Shown: piece by piece, positions 9,315 to 21,568 of the stretch
Layout of the letters: each line of letters begins with the position of its first letter
Position numbering within the stretch: the first letter of the stretch is position 1
Assembly (NCBI GenBank): GCA_022705625.1
Contig: JAKJEE010000003.1
Span: forward strand, 1 to 40,698
DNA length: 40,698 bases
Direction of reading: 5' to 3'
Source: Patescibacteria group bacterium
Lineage (GTDB): Bacteria > Patescibacteriota > Minisyncoccia > UBA6257 > JAKLIH01
The notes under the pieces: model-generated
Database searches by the model: none
What the model saw: only the letters and a program-made list of their open reading frames with translations
Told to the model about the DNA's origin: nothing
Position numbers and translations under genes: made by a program

Positions 9315-11945
9315 ATGGAGGTTAACAAAAAAACATTAATGGTTGTTGATAGTAATGCTTTAATTCATCGAGCGTATCACGCGCTACCAGGTTTAGTTGA
9401 TCCCAAAGGAGTTTTGGTCAATGCGGTTTATGGATTTTGTTTGATATTTCTTAAAGCGATAGATGATATTAAGCCCGATTATATTGTGGCGACTTTTGAC
9501 GTAAAAGGAAAAACTTTTAGGCACGAAGAATTTGAGGAATATAAGGCACAACGCAAGAAAAATCCAGATAATTTTTATGAGCAGATACCAATGGTCAAAG
9601 ATTTTTTGAAAAGTTTTGGTGTAATGATACTCGAAAAAGAAGGATTTGAAGCTGATGATATTATCGGCACGGTGTGCGAAAAATTTAAAGATGAAGATAT
9701 TAATATTATTGTGGTGACTGGCGATTTAGATACATTACAGCTGTTAACCGAACAAGTGAATGTCTGAACTCTTAAGAAGGGCATTAGTAATAGTGTGGTT
9801 TATGATATCAAAGCATTTGAAGATAAATATAATTTGAGAGTTGACCAGTTTGTTGATTTTAAAGCTTTAAAAGGCGATCCATCCGATAATATTCCGGGGG
9901 TAAAAGGTATAGGTGAAAAAACCGCCATAGAGATTTTAAATAAATATCAGAGTTTAGATCAATTATACCGAAACATTGATAGCTATTTATCAGAGAGTAA
10001 TATCAGTGCCAAAGATAAAAAATTGTTAACCATTTTAAAAGAAAATGAAGATGAGGCAATGTTTAGTCGTCATTTATCGGCGATAAAGAAAGATGTAGAC
10101 GTTGAGGTGACAATGGAAGATATAAAATTTGATTTTAAAAGTAAAGAAAAAGTTTTGTCATTTTTAAGAGAAAAAGGATTTAACTCGTTGGTGGTCAAAT
10201 TAAATGGGTATGATCGTGAGAGTAATCAAAAGGATAAAAAAGCTGTTAGAAAGGTTATAAAAATAAAAGAAATTGATTCAGGTGTTGAATTTATTAAAGG
10301 GTTTGATGAGCAACATAGTCACTTGTTTATTTTTGAAAATAAACATTTAAATCTACCCGGCGATGGTTTGGTCAGTTTTTATAAAAGTGATGATCAATGA
10401 AACATTTTCAAAACTATTAATTGAATACCAGCCATATCTTTAGGTAAAATAGTGCCTTTTACTTATGATAGCAAAAATCTTTATCATAAATATTTTGATA
10501 GTTTTAAAGAAGTGTTGTTTTATGATTTTAAAATTGCTTTTTGATTGCTTGATCCAGATAGAAAAGATTATTCAATTGAGGCCTTAGTTAAAAAATTTAA
10601 TATTAAAAGTGATAAGTCAATTAGCTTTGTCCAAAATTATGAGTTGGAAGATTGGATAAATTTATTTGATAATATTATGAATGTGATTGATAATCGAATT
10701 ATTAATTTGAAATTGGACAGAGTATTGCATGAAATTGAAAAACCGTTAACGCCAATTTTAGTTAAGATGGAAAAGCAGGGGATTGGGCTGAATATAAAGG
10801 AACTTAAAAAAGTTAAAGATAAAATTCATTTAGAAATTTTAACTTTAGAAGAAGAAATCTATGATTTGACTCAAGAAAAATTTAATATTAATTCACCAAA
10901 GCAATTATCGGAAGTTCTATTTAATAAATTGAAATTATCGACAAAGGGATTAGCCAAAACTACTACCAAAAATATTTCGACTAATAGCGATGAATTAGAA
11001 AAAATTATTGACAGTCATCCGGCGATAGCTAAAATCCTAAAATTTAAAGAACTTAAAAAATTAGAAAATTCATTTTTAGATACTTTACCTAATTTTATTG
11101 ATGAAAATAATAAAATTCATACTACTTTTGTTCAAACTGGAACAGCCACGGGTAGATTATCGTCAGATACGCCCAATTTACAAAATATTCCTACCAAAGG
11201 TGATAATGGAAAGTTGGTGAGAAAAGCTTTTGAAGCAAGTGAAGGTTATGATTTAATTTCTTTTGACTATTCACAAATGGAATTAAGAATTGCCGCCAAA
11301 TTGGCTGATGATAAAACTATGCTTAATGCGTTTGAAACTGGTAAAGATTTTCATCGGTATACCGCCAGCTTGGTTAATCATATTGATTATGACAAGGTGA
11401 CGAGAGAACAAAGAAATAAAGCTAAGGCACTTAATTTTGGCATTATTTATGGTATGGGAGTAAGGTCGTTTGCTCAATCAGCTGGTATTTCAAAAGAGGA
11501 GGCAAGAATTTTTGCGGAAGAATATTTTGAAATTTATTCAGGATTAAGAAAATTTATTGATGGTTTAAAATTGAAAGCAAGAGAAAAAAGTTATTGTGAA
11601 ACCTTATATGGGCGTAAAAGATTTTTGCCATTTATCGGTGGTTTTGGTTTTCAGGCAGCTTTTGAAGAAAGAATTGCGATTAATATGCCAATTCAAGGAT
11701 TAGCGGCTGATATTATTAAAAAGGCCATGATAAAAATCGATGAATATTTAAAAGCGAATCATTTTGAAAATGATATTCGATTGATTTTACAAATTCATGA
11801 TGAACTAATATTTGAGGTAAAAGCAAACGTTCAAGATAAAGAAATATTTAATATTATTGACAAAATGATGGAAGAAAATGAACTTGGTATTTTGTTGAAA
11901 GTGGACAAAACTAGAGCTAAGAATTGAGGAGAATTAAAAGTATAA
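9315..11945 (+). CDS. polA: DNA polymerase I
   Basis: 876 aa, full Pol I length when TGA is Trp. Order: 5'-3' flap nuclease (about 1-290; VDSNALIHRAYHA, EADDIIGT, then GDPSDNIPGVKGIGEKTA); a degenerate 3'-5' exonuclease domain (about 300-500) in which the catalytic DxE is replaced by FIFENKHL, so proofreading is probably lost; then the polymerase domain. Motif A is FDYSQMELRI (about 650), motif B is RNKAKALNFGIIYG, and motif C is QIHDELIFEV (about 826). The C-terminus KNWGELKV uses TGA for the W of the family's K-N-W-G-E. I count five TGA and one TGG tryptophans. It repairs gaps and matures Okazaki fragments in the cytoplasm. Confidence 0.95.
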
Positions 11946-12056
11946 CATCCTGATGGAAAGTTGTGTTGGGGGGGGTTAATAATATTTGATTTTTATGATA
12001 CAATGTAATTACTAATTTTTTTAGAATATAGGTTAAAAATAAATAGTGAATTGATT

Positions 12057-13394
12057 ATGAAAAAATTTTTTGAAAAAATAAAATTGGCTACTAAATTTTG
12101 ATCATTTTGAGCATTATTAATGTTACAAATGGTTTTACTAGTCAATGTTTTGTTTAAAATTGTTAAAGGTGAAACTAATATAATCGATTATATTTGGGTA
12201 GCAATGATAGGGGTAATAGTATTAGTTGAACTGTTTTTAATTGATGCTATTTTTAGAGTCAACAAGATTGAATTAGAAAAAAGCCAAGTTAATGGTATGA
12301 TTGCTTCAATGAATGATGCTCTGGTAGCTTATGACGATCAGTTTAAAATTACTTTAGTAAATGAAGCATTAGAAACGCTTTGTGGAATCAATAGAAAAGA
12401 TTTATTAGGCAAAAAGATTACACCGGAAATGAATAGTGATCCAAAATATATGATTTTAACAAAAATTTTGTTTCCATCACTATCACCAGAAATGAGTCGT
12501 TTATCAGCGGAAACGAACCCATCTAAAATTCAAATCAAAATGTTTAAGCCGCGCGAATTTATTTTGGAGCTAATTACTACTCGCGTTGAAAATCAATATG
12601 ATCATAGTTTTGGGTTTGTTAAAATTATAAAAGATCGAACTCGTGAAAATCAATTAATGAAAAGTAAATCTGATTTTATTACCATTGTGGCTCACCAATT
12701 ACGTACACCACTAACAGGTGCGACTTGAGGCGCAGAAGTTTTGTATAAAAAGGAATTGGGCGATATTAATCCTAATCAAGAGAAAATTTTAAAGCAAACC
12801 TTGGCTACTTTGAGCGATATGTCAAACACAATAAACGAATTACTAAAAGCGGCTAGTATCGAAGATGGAAAATTTGGTTATAATTTTGCATTGGGCGACA
12901 TTATGGAGATTATTAATGAAGTTTTGACTTCTTTGGTGGTTCGGGCTCAAGAAAAAAATATAAAATTTGTTGTGTATCCACCAGATTTTGTTGTGCCAAA
13001 ATTTGTGATGGATAAAGAAAAAATTAAGATGGCTATTAATAATATTGTTGACAATGCAATTAAATATAATGTTGTGAATGGTGAAGTGGGCATAAAAATC
13101 GAACAAGTAAAAAACAAACCATTTATTAAAATATCGGTGTCCGATACGGGCATTGGTATTAACGAAAAAGAATTTGAACTTATTTTTGAAAAATTTTATC
13201 GTTCGCCAACAGTTATGAAATCGCATACCAATGGTATTGGGTTAGGGCTTTATATTGTTAAAAATATCATTCAAAATCATGGTGGTCAGATTTGATTAGA
13301 ATCGATTGAACAGCGAGGTACAACTTTTCATTTTGTGTTGCCAACTGATCCAAATTATATACCACCGCAAGCGAAAAGCAATCAAACGTTATAA
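12057..13394 (+). CDS. Membrane sensor histidine kinase with PAS domain
   Basis: 445 aa. Two N-terminal transmembrane helices (about 14-34 and 45-65; W residues here are TGA), then a PAS-like domain (about 80-195; MNDALVAYDDQFKITLVNEA). The HisKA H-box is VAHQLRTPLTG (phospho-acceptor about His213), followed by a TGA-coded W in GATW. The HATPase domain has N-box NIVDNAIKY, G1 DTGIGI, F-box FEKFYR, and G2 GIGLGLYIV. It autophosphorylates on His and passes phosphate to a response regulator. No regulator gene is adjacent, so the kinase is an orphan here and its signal is unknown. The ATG at 12057 includes the first helix. Confidence 0.9.
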
Positions 13395-13433
13395 TTGTAG
13401 GTCGACTAAGTTAATAAAATAAATTTAATAATT

Positions 13434-13679
13434 ATGGAAAAAGAAATAGGTAAGATTACTCATATATTTGAAAAGATTGATGTGGCTATTTTAGAGTTGG
13501 CCGATACTTTAAAAGTCGGTGACAATATCCATATTTTAGGGTCAACAACTGATTTTGAACAAGTAGTTGATTCTATCCAAATTGAGCATAAAAACATTAA
13601 TAGTGCCAAAAAGGGCGAAATTGTTGGTATAAAACTAAGTGATAAAGCTAAAGTTGGTGACAAGATCTTTTTAAAATAG
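13434..13679 (+). CDS. Short translation elongation factor-like (beta-barrel) protein
   Basis: 81 aa. MEKEIGKITHIFEKIDVAILEL, then LKVGDNIHILG and AKVGDKIFL, resembles the second beta-barrel domain of EF-Tu/IF2-type GTPases without any GTPase domain. Stand-alone proteins of this kind are annotated 'translation elongation factor-like' in many Patescibacteria and archaea, and their role is not established. No Trp codon occurs. It stops with TAG 17 nt before the permease start, so the two may be co-transcribed. Confidence 0.7.
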   Translation: MEKEIGKITHIFEKIDVAILELADTLKVGDNIHILGSTTDFEQVVDSIQIEHKNINSAKKGEIVGIKLSDKAKVGDKIFLK

Positions 13680-13696
13680 GATTGTAAATATTTAAA

Positions 13697-14875
13697 ATGA
13701 ATAAAAAAATAAGTTGGCCATTGACATTTGAAGCGATGGCGATATTAATCGGAACCATAATTGGCGGTGGCGTTTTTGTTTTGCCATATGTAAATATTAA
13801 ATCTGGTATGTTAATAACCAATGGGTGATTGGCATTTTTGTGTGTTATTATGTGCTTACTGCATTTAGTATTTGGCGAAATAATTGCAAAAACTAACAAG
13901 GAGATGAGATTACCAGGTTATGCTGGTCATTATTTAGGGAAACCGGTTAAAAAATTTTTCAATTTTGTAAGCATTTTTTCAAACGCTTTTTCGTTGTTAA
14001 TTTATATAGTTTTAGCTAATAAATTTCTGCATATTTTGATGGGTGATAATTTTAATTATATTAAACCTTATACTTTTTTATTAGTATGACTAGTTTTGAA
14101 TATGTTTCTATTTATTAAGTTGTCAATTGCCAGTAAACTGAATTTTACCTTAACTATTTTATTGGTCGGATTGATGGTAATTTTGGCGGGGATGTGTTTT
14201 GGCCAGGTTAATTTGAACAATGTGCAATATAATTATCAGATGATTACTAATTTTTGGTATGTATCGTATGGAGTGATATTTTTTGCTGTTGATGGTTTAG
14301 TGGCTATGCCGATGATGTTTACGTTTTTAAAAAATAAAAAAGCTAGCAAGAAAACTTATAAATGGTCAGTGATTTTGAGTTATATGAGCGTGTTTATTAT
14401 TTTCTTTATTTTTATGAATTCAGTTAGTTTGTTATCGGGTGGAGGAACTTCAGTCGATACTTTTACGGGGTTAATACCATTTTTGGGCAGAAATATATTA
14501 ATTACGGGGGCGTTAATTGGCTTGTTAGCAGTGGTTACTTCTTACATTGTGTTTATTAATTATTATAAGGATATGTTGATTTGCGATGTGAATTGCAATA
14601 AATGATTAAGTTATGTAATTAGTATGTTTTTGCCATTATTATTTTTGTTGTTGGATATTAATAAAGTTGATGATTTGATGTCGCTTACCGGTGGGGTGAT
14701 TGGTGGTATGGTGGCAGTGATGGTTTTGCTAATGTATTTAAAAGTAAGAGATAAAAAACAGACAACCGCGCCTTATAATTTGAATTTACCGAATTGAATA
14801 GTGATAATGGTAGGGGGAATTTGTTTTCTCGGGGCAATGAGTCAAATTATTTTGAGAATTTTTCATCTCGAATAA
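13697..14875 (+). CDS. Amino-acid permease (aromatic/hydroxy amino acid family-like)
   Basis: 392 aa, almost entirely hydrophobic, with about 11 transmembrane helices. The N-terminal EAMAILIGTIIGGGVFVLPY is the glycine-rich TM1 break typical of APC-superfamily amino-acid transporters, closest in feel to the Trp/Tyr permease (HAAAP) type. Several TGA=Trp codons join three pieces. It would import an amino acid with a cation; the substrate cannot be fixed. It starts 17 nt after the elongation-factor-like gene and is followed by a clean promoter for the next gene. Confidence 0.8.
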
Positions 14876-14885
14876 TAAATTTTTG

Positions 14886-14914
14886 TTGACAAGAATGCAA
14901 TAATTTTATATAAT
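14886..14914 (+). promoter_or_regulatory. Strong sigma70-type promoter for the Kazal protein
   Basis: A perfect consensus TTGACA (14886-14891), 17-nt spacer and TATAAT (14909-14914), 27 nt before the ATG at 14942. It is the best promoter match in the window and suggests high expression of the secreted protein. No Shine-Dalgarno lies between it and the ATG. Confidence 0.85.
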
Positions 14915-14941
14915 ATCATTAACAATTATTAATGATTTATT

Positions 14942-17320
14942 ATGAAAAAAATATTAACATTTTTGATTATTTCGTTATTGGTTTGTCAAAGCGGGGTAGT
15001 CCTTGCGATTGACAAAAACAATAATAAATATAATTCAGCAACCGCTAATAATATGATTACCAAAAGTGGTAGTATTAGTGGTATTAGCATAGAAGATAAT
15101 TGACTAGTCATCAATGGCAGTTCAACTTTAACTAAATTTAGAAGTACAATTATTAATATGTTAAAAATTCGAGTTAAAACCGAGACGATTACTTATCGTG
15201 TTAATATATTAGATAATACTAAATTAGAAACTATTAAAGGCGAACCCATTAAGGTGGAAGAGTTGCAGATAGGTGATTATGCAACGGTAACTGGTAAAAT
15301 AATTGATGAAACCACCAATAAAATTGATGATTATAAAACCGAAAAAATATTTTTAATTGAAGCAAGCTATATTCACATTAATAATCGCCGTGGCCTTATT
15401 GAATCCATCGCCAATTCTTTTTCTAATTATTTTAAAGGTAGTGGATTAATTTCAGTGACTAATAAATCAAGCATTATTACTAATCCTGATGGAACGATTG
15501 AATTGAAACAATATGATAATACGGCAGAACGTCAGGGCAAGTGTGTTGGTTATGGTAAACCAATTGTGGAAAATCGAGAAAACGCGCCATTACAACCACA
15601 AGTGTGTTGTGAGGGGATGAAAGCGTACGAAGCTTTAGCTGTAAAATTTGAAGAAAGGCCAACGGTTAATATTCAGGGTTATATTTATACAGTAAAAGCT
15701 TATTGCTATGGATTAGATGGTATTCCGAGCGATATTACTGGCAAAGTATTTGAAAAAGACGATTGTATATCAGAAGGTGAGCCGTTGTTAGTTGGTAGTA
15801 TATTAGCATCAAAAGTTTTAGATAAATGTTGCGAAGGATTGATTGAATGTATTTCCGATACTTATAAATCGTTTCCTCAACCAACTGGCACAGAAGTAAT
15901 TGGTATCAATGGCTTTAGTTATATTGTGAAAGGTTATTGTCGTAAAGAGTGTGCTAAAAAAAGTAATATTAATACTGATTTATTCTTGCCAAAGTTTGAC
16001 ACGGATTTATCAAAATGAGGTGTGTGTAGCAAGAATTCAGATTGTTGCACCGCTCAGAATCCTTTATGTAATTTAGTTTGTCGAGAAGGTAAATGCGTTT
16101 TGCAAAATCCTTCGGATGTTGGCTTTTTGTTAGGTTGTAACCAAGACCAAGATTGTTTTTATGACGGCGAAGGATGTGTGCTGAGGGCGGGCGGATATGA
16201 TTTCAATGTTTTAAATTGAATTTTAATGAATGATGCGCGTGGGTGTGTTTGCAATAAAAATACTCACGAATGTATTTTAGTGGATGATAAAAATTCGCCA
16301 ACCGTTGATGGGTGTAATGTTAGTATGAGTTGTCAAGAAGACAATACTCCAGTATGTGGTAAGGATGGAAAAACTTATGCTAATCCTTGTGAAGCAATTA
16401 GATGCAATACAGTAGCAGATTGTTTTGGCAAATGTCCATGTCGAACTAAACCAAGTGTGCCAAGTATGCCAATTATGCCATCGCCCAATCCGGGAAAGTG
16501 CAGTTTTGAAGATGATTGCCAATTATGCGGAGCTGAATGTTTTGAACAAACAATGCTAAATCAATTAAAAATGACTGGTAAAACCTGCACTGATACTTTT
16601 GATAATCTAAAATGTGTTTGCCAAGATGGTAATTGTTTAGCTATGCCAGATATTTATAATCCTGATCAATTTTGTAACGATATTTTGGAATTAGTTTGCG
16701 GGACTGATGGTAAAACTTATCAGAATAGATGTGAAGCACAAAAAGCTAACACTAAAGTTAAGTGTGTGGGAGCTTGTCCGTGTGAAGCTAACCCACCAAC
16801 TATTACTTGTCCAGAAACATATCAACCGGTTTGCGGAGCTAATAATAAAACTTATAAAAATATATGTTTAGCCCAACAAGCGGGAACAATTGCGAAATGC
16901 AATGTGGCTTGTCCTTGTCCAACGGAACCAATAGTTCCACCTGATAATAATCCTGGCACAAATCCAGTTTTGCCAGTGAATCTAAAAGAAACAAATATAA
17001 ATGGTTTTTGTGGTTTGCAGACCGAAACGGTGTGTAATAGCGACGATGATTGTAAAGTGGCAACTGGTTGTGCGGGTGTAATTTGTCAGGCCAAAAGTGA
17101 TGGAACAATTAACGTAACTTGTGATTGACAGGATTGCTATTTAAAACCAGATAATGTTTATTGCGGATGTGACCGTGGTAATTGCAAATGATATGGAGTA
17201 GTAAACTCCCAAGTTCAAACACCTTATTTAAATAATGTTTATAGCCCAGTGATTGAAAATCCAGGGACAATTACTATTGATCCACGGGGAGGTATTGTGG
17301 CGCCATCAATTATGTATTAA
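14942..17320 (+). CDS. Large secreted Cys-rich protein with three Kazal-like repeats
   Basis: 792 aa when TGA is Trp; the standard code breaks it at several points. A signal peptide (1-22, MKKILTFLIISLLVCQSGVV then LA) exports it. Residues ~25-130 form a beta-rich domain. The rest has many Cys, including CCEG and CSKNSDCC repeats. Three Kazal-like units lie at about 463-500, 576-612 and 621-659, each built as C-x6-VCG-x-(D/N)-x-KTY-x-N-x-C and ending with C-x3-CPC. Kazal domains inhibit serine proteases by presenting a loop near the second Cys. Proline linkers separate units. No sortase motif or C-terminal helix is visible, so it is released or held non-covalently. The likely role is blocking host or neighbour proteases, which is inference. 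A 12-bp-stem terminator follows. Confidence 0.82.
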
Positions 17321-17341
17321 ATAGTAGCTGATAACTTCAAC

Positions 17342-17371
17342 GAAAATCCGTGAAAGTTCTCACGGATTTTC
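17342..17371. terminator. Strong hairpin terminator
   Basis: Perfect 12-bp arms (GAAAATCCGTGA / TCACGGATTTTC) around a 6-nt loop, 21 nt after the Kazal-protein stop. The arms carry A- and T-runs, so it could work in both directions. Confidence 0.85.
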
Positions 17372-17372
17372 A

Positions 17373-17401
17373 TTGATTTTGTCTTGTATTTGTGATAAAA
17401 T
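17373..17401 (+). promoter_or_regulatory. Promoter of the queuosine genes
   Basis: TTGATT, 17-nt spacer, TAAAAT, 25 nt before the queA ATG. The predicted leader is short and has no Shine-Dalgarno. Confidence 0.6.
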
Positions 17402-17426
17402 AATCAAAATAATTTAAAAATGATCA

Positions 17427-18491
17427 ATGGAGATTGATTTATTTGATTATGATTTACCCAAGAAATTAATTAGTCAAAAATTGGTGTTACCAAGAGATAA
17501 ATGCAAGTTTTTGATCTATAACCGCGATACTAAAAAAATACAGCATCGTATTTTTTCGGATATTGTTGATTATTTGGATAAAAATGATGTGCTAGTATTG
17601 AATGATACCAAAGTTTTTCCATCACGATTAATGGGTGAAAAAGAAACAGGTAGCAAAGTTGAAATTTTTTTATTAAATCCAGTGGATAATGATTTTTCAA
17701 CAAAAGTTATTGAAAAATGATACATATTAACCAATAAAAAATTGAATAATCATAGTCAGATTGTATTTAAAAAAAATAAGCAAATAATTTTAACGGGGGT
17801 GATTTATAATGATGTGGATAATATTAAGATTCGATTTAACGCTAAGGGCAAAGTGCTATGAAAGAAAATTTATGAATTAGGCAATATGCCTCTACCACCA
17901 TATATAAAAAGCCAAAAAGATCAAAATCATTACCAAACAGTTTATGCTAAAAATTTAGGTTCTTGTGCGGCGCCAACCGCTGGTTTTCATTTTACTAATA
18001 GATTAATCAAAAAGTTAAAGACCAAAGGAGTTAAAATTGAATATATAACGTTGAATGTTGGCTTGGGGACATTTAAGCCAATTAAAGTTGATCGTGTTGA
18101 AGACCATCGAATGGACACTGAATATTTGTCAATTGATAAAAATACGGCTAAAAGATTAACTCAATATAAAAATCAAGGAAAAAATATTATAGCCGTAGGA
18201 ACAACGGTAGTTAGAACGTTAGAATCTGCTTATAATGGCAAAAAGTTTAGAGATAATGTCAAAAAAACGAACATTTTTATTTATCCTGGTTACAAATTTA
18301 AATCGATTGACAAGTTTATTACTAACTTTCATTTTTCTCGATCGACACCATTGATGATGGTAGCTGCTTTTTTGATGGATTACCAAAAAGATTTTGATTT
18401 ATCGCGGAACGAAATCCTTAGAATTTATAAAGAAGCAATAAAAAAGAAATATAAATTTTATAGTTTTGGGGAGAGTATGATGATAGTGTAG
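17427..18491 (+). CDS. queA: S-adenosylmethionine:tRNA ribosyltransferase-isomerase QueA
   Basis: 354 aa, normal for QueA. It moves the ribosyl part of SAM onto preQ1 in tRNA to give epoxyqueuosine. Family segments present: DYDLPKKLISQ at the N-terminus, VLVLNDTKVFPSRL, NMPLPPYIK, SCAAPTAGFHFT, LNVGLGTFKPI, GTTVVRTLESA and FSFGESMMI-like YSFGESMMIV at the end. TGA codons give W in the EKW segment (family: W-x-x-L-x-K-P-G) and in VLWKKI before NMPLPPYI. The ATG at 17427 is chosen because the other nearby ATG (17420) is out of frame. It is first of three queuosine genes, and tgt starts 30 nt downstream. Confidence 0.94.
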
Positions 18492-18520
18492 CAAAATCAA
18501 AAGTCAAAAATAAAAATATA

Positions 18521-19720
<1,200 letters not shown>

Positions 19721-19745
19721 CAAATTAATCAAAAACACATTTAAA

Positions 19746-20306
19746 ATGAGTAAAATATTATTACATACATGTTGTGCGCCCTGTGCTTTACCTATTTTAG
19801 ATTATTTTAAAAGTAATGGAAATATTTCTAATATTACTTTATTCTTTTTTAATCCTAATATATATGAGGAAGAATATATTAAGAGACTGGAATATGTTAA
19901 AAAGGTTGGGGAGCATTATGGGGCCTCTGTTATTGAAGGAAAAAATGACCATGATGTATGATTGGATTATCTAAAGAATAATTTAGATAATGATTTGAAG
20001 AGTTATTTAGAAAATGAATTAAGATGTCAGTTTTGTTTTAAATTTAGATTGGAAGAATCCATTATGTATGCTAAGAATAATGGATTTGATGGTTTTTGTT
20101 CTACCTTACAAACTAATTTGTATAAAGATACAGAATTTATTATTGATGAAGCTAAAAAATTGTGTGAGAAATATGGGTTAGAGTTTGTTGAGCTGTCTTT
20201 AGATAAAAAGATTGCTTATGAGAAGGGGAAAGAATTATGTAAAGAGTTAGATATTTATAGGCAGAAGTTTTGTGGTTGCGAATTCTCTAAAAGTGTGGTA
20301 CAATAA
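19746..20306 (+). CDS. queH: Epoxyqueuosine reductase QueH
   Basis: 186 aa. QueH (formerly DUF208) reduces epoxyqueuosine in tRNA to queuosine, doing the job of the unrelated QueG. The N-terminal LLHTCCAPC carries the adjacent Cys9-Cys10 pair plus Cys13. A second CxxC is at Cys94-Cys97 (RCQFC), and the C-terminal FCGC has Cys176/Cys178. These are the iron-sulfur and metal-binding cysteines of the family. Its only Trp (VW, 19959) is TGA. It starts 25 nt after tgt, completing a queA-tgt-queH cluster that covers the whole tRNA-bound part of queuosine synthesis. Confidence 0.92.
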
Positions 20307-20340
20307 GAGAATTAATATGTAGATAACTAAACAATTAGGG

Positions 20341-20369
20341 TTGACTATTGTATCATATTATGATATGCT
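20341..20369 (+). promoter_or_regulatory. Promoter of the ATP-grasp gene
   Basis: TTGACT, 17-nt spacer, TATGCT, about 75 nt before the ATG. The leader also carries a good Shine-Dalgarno (AAAGGAG, 7 nt before the ATG), rare in this window. Confidence 0.5.
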
Positions 20370-20444
20370 ATATTAAGAAAAGGCGTGTACCTTAATATTA
20401 CATTAATTTGAACGATATAAAGATTTTAAAGAAAGGAGCCTATC

Positions 20445-21479
20445 ATGAATAAAAAGAATAAAAAGCTTATTACCCCGTTATTGGGACAGGTATTTCAAAA
20501 AGTTGCTCCACGTATTGGGGCAAGAGTTATTATGGAGCCTAAATGGAATATTGTTGGGCAGATCATTTTTAAGAATGGTCGAAAGAGATATTTCAGATAT
20601 TCTAGTTTGGATTTAAATACCCTCGGTTCTTCCGAGATTGCTAGAGATAAGGATTATGCTAATTTTTTTATGGATCAGATGGGTTATCCTATTATTCCTG
20701 GTAGCAAAACCTTTTTTTCGGATCGTTGGGCTAGAATTATTGGCGAGCCATATAGAAAAATTGATAATGCATATAAATATGCATTAAAATTAGGGTTTCC
20801 CGTTATTGTAAAACCTAACAGCGGAAGCCAAGGATTGGGTGTAGCTTTGGTTCACAACAAAAAAGAATTTTATCGTGCCATGAATAATATTTTTAAATTT
20901 GATCGTGTCGCGATAGTACAGGAAAGAATCGTGGGAAAAGACTACAGGTTAGTTGTTGTTGATAAGAAAGTAATCTCTGTGTACGAGAGAATACCTCTTA
21001 GTGTTGTAGGGGATGGGAAATCAAATATTCTTAGACTCCTTAAAAAGAAACAACAGAAATTCGTAGCTTCTAGTCGTGATACTCAAATTAAAATAGATGA
21101 TCCTCGTATTGTTGAGAAATTAAAATACCAAGGATTAACGTTTAATTCCATTTTAGAAAAGAAGAAACGGGTCTTTTTATTAGATAATGCAAATTTATCT
21201 GCTGGAGGAGAATCTATTGACGTGACAAAAGAGACACACTCTAAGTTTAAAAAATTAGCAGTACAACTAACCAGAGATAGGGGTCTTCGTTTATGTGGTG
21301 TTGATCTTATGATCGATGGTGTCATTAGTGAAGAGCCAGAACAGGGTAAGTTTTGGATTTTAGAAATTAATTCTGCGCCTGGTTTAGACCACTATGCTAA
21401 ATCTGGGAAAGCCCAAGAGAAAATAGTGGAGAATTTGTATCTGAAAATTTTGAAAAGTATGGAGAAAAGTAACTTGTAA
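20445..21479 (+). CDS. ATP-grasp ligase (RimK/cyanophycin-synthetase-like)
   Basis: 344 aa. The ATP-grasp fold shows in FPVIVKPNSGSQGLGVALV (about 125-143, with the ATP-binding Lys and Gly loop), VQERIVGKDYRLVVV (the E and the R/V strand), then GVDLMIDG and WILEINSAPGLDHYA, where D, E and N are the Mg ligands. Such enzymes join a carboxylate to an amine, as in peptide or glutathione-type ligations; the substrate is unknown. The gene stands out: strong Shine-Dalgarno AAAGGAG, its own promoter and terminator, more CGT/CTT/CTC codons than its neighbours, and three Trp all TGG with no TGA. It may be highly expressed or a later arrival from a standard-code donor. Confidence 0.85.
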   Translation: MNKKNKKLITPLLGQVFQKVAPRIGARVIMEPKWNIVGQIIFKNGRKRYFRYSSLDLNTLGSSEIARDKDYANFFMDQMGYPIIPGSKTFFSDRWARIIGEPYRKIDNAYKYALKLGFPVIVKPNSGSQGLGVALVHNKKEFYRAMNNIFKFDRVAIVQERIVGKDYRLVVVDKKVISVYERIPLSVVGDGKSNILRLLKKKQQKFVASSRDTQIKIDDPRIVEKLKYQGLTFNSILEKKKRVFLLDNANLSAGGESIDVTKETHSKFKKLAVQLTRDRGLRLCGVDLMIDGVISEEPEQGKFWILEINSAPGLDHYAKSGKAQEKIVENLYLKILKSMEKSNL

Positions 21480-21496
21480 TAATTAGTTACTTAGTG

Positions 21497-21530
21497 GGGC
21501 GAAGTATTTTTACTTCGCCCTGTTATTTTT
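21497..21530 (+). terminator. Rho-independent terminator after the ATP-grasp gene
   Basis: Perfect 10-bp stem GGGCGAAGTA/TACTTCGCCC, TTTT loop, then a T-rich tail. Confidence 0.88.
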
Positions 21531-21568
21531 AAATATATATAAAAGACAGGGTTTTGTGCTTGAACGAG

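Noticed and set aside
11946-12056. A small RNA between polA and the kinase
   Set aside because: Apart from a G-run there is no stable hairpin or terminator.
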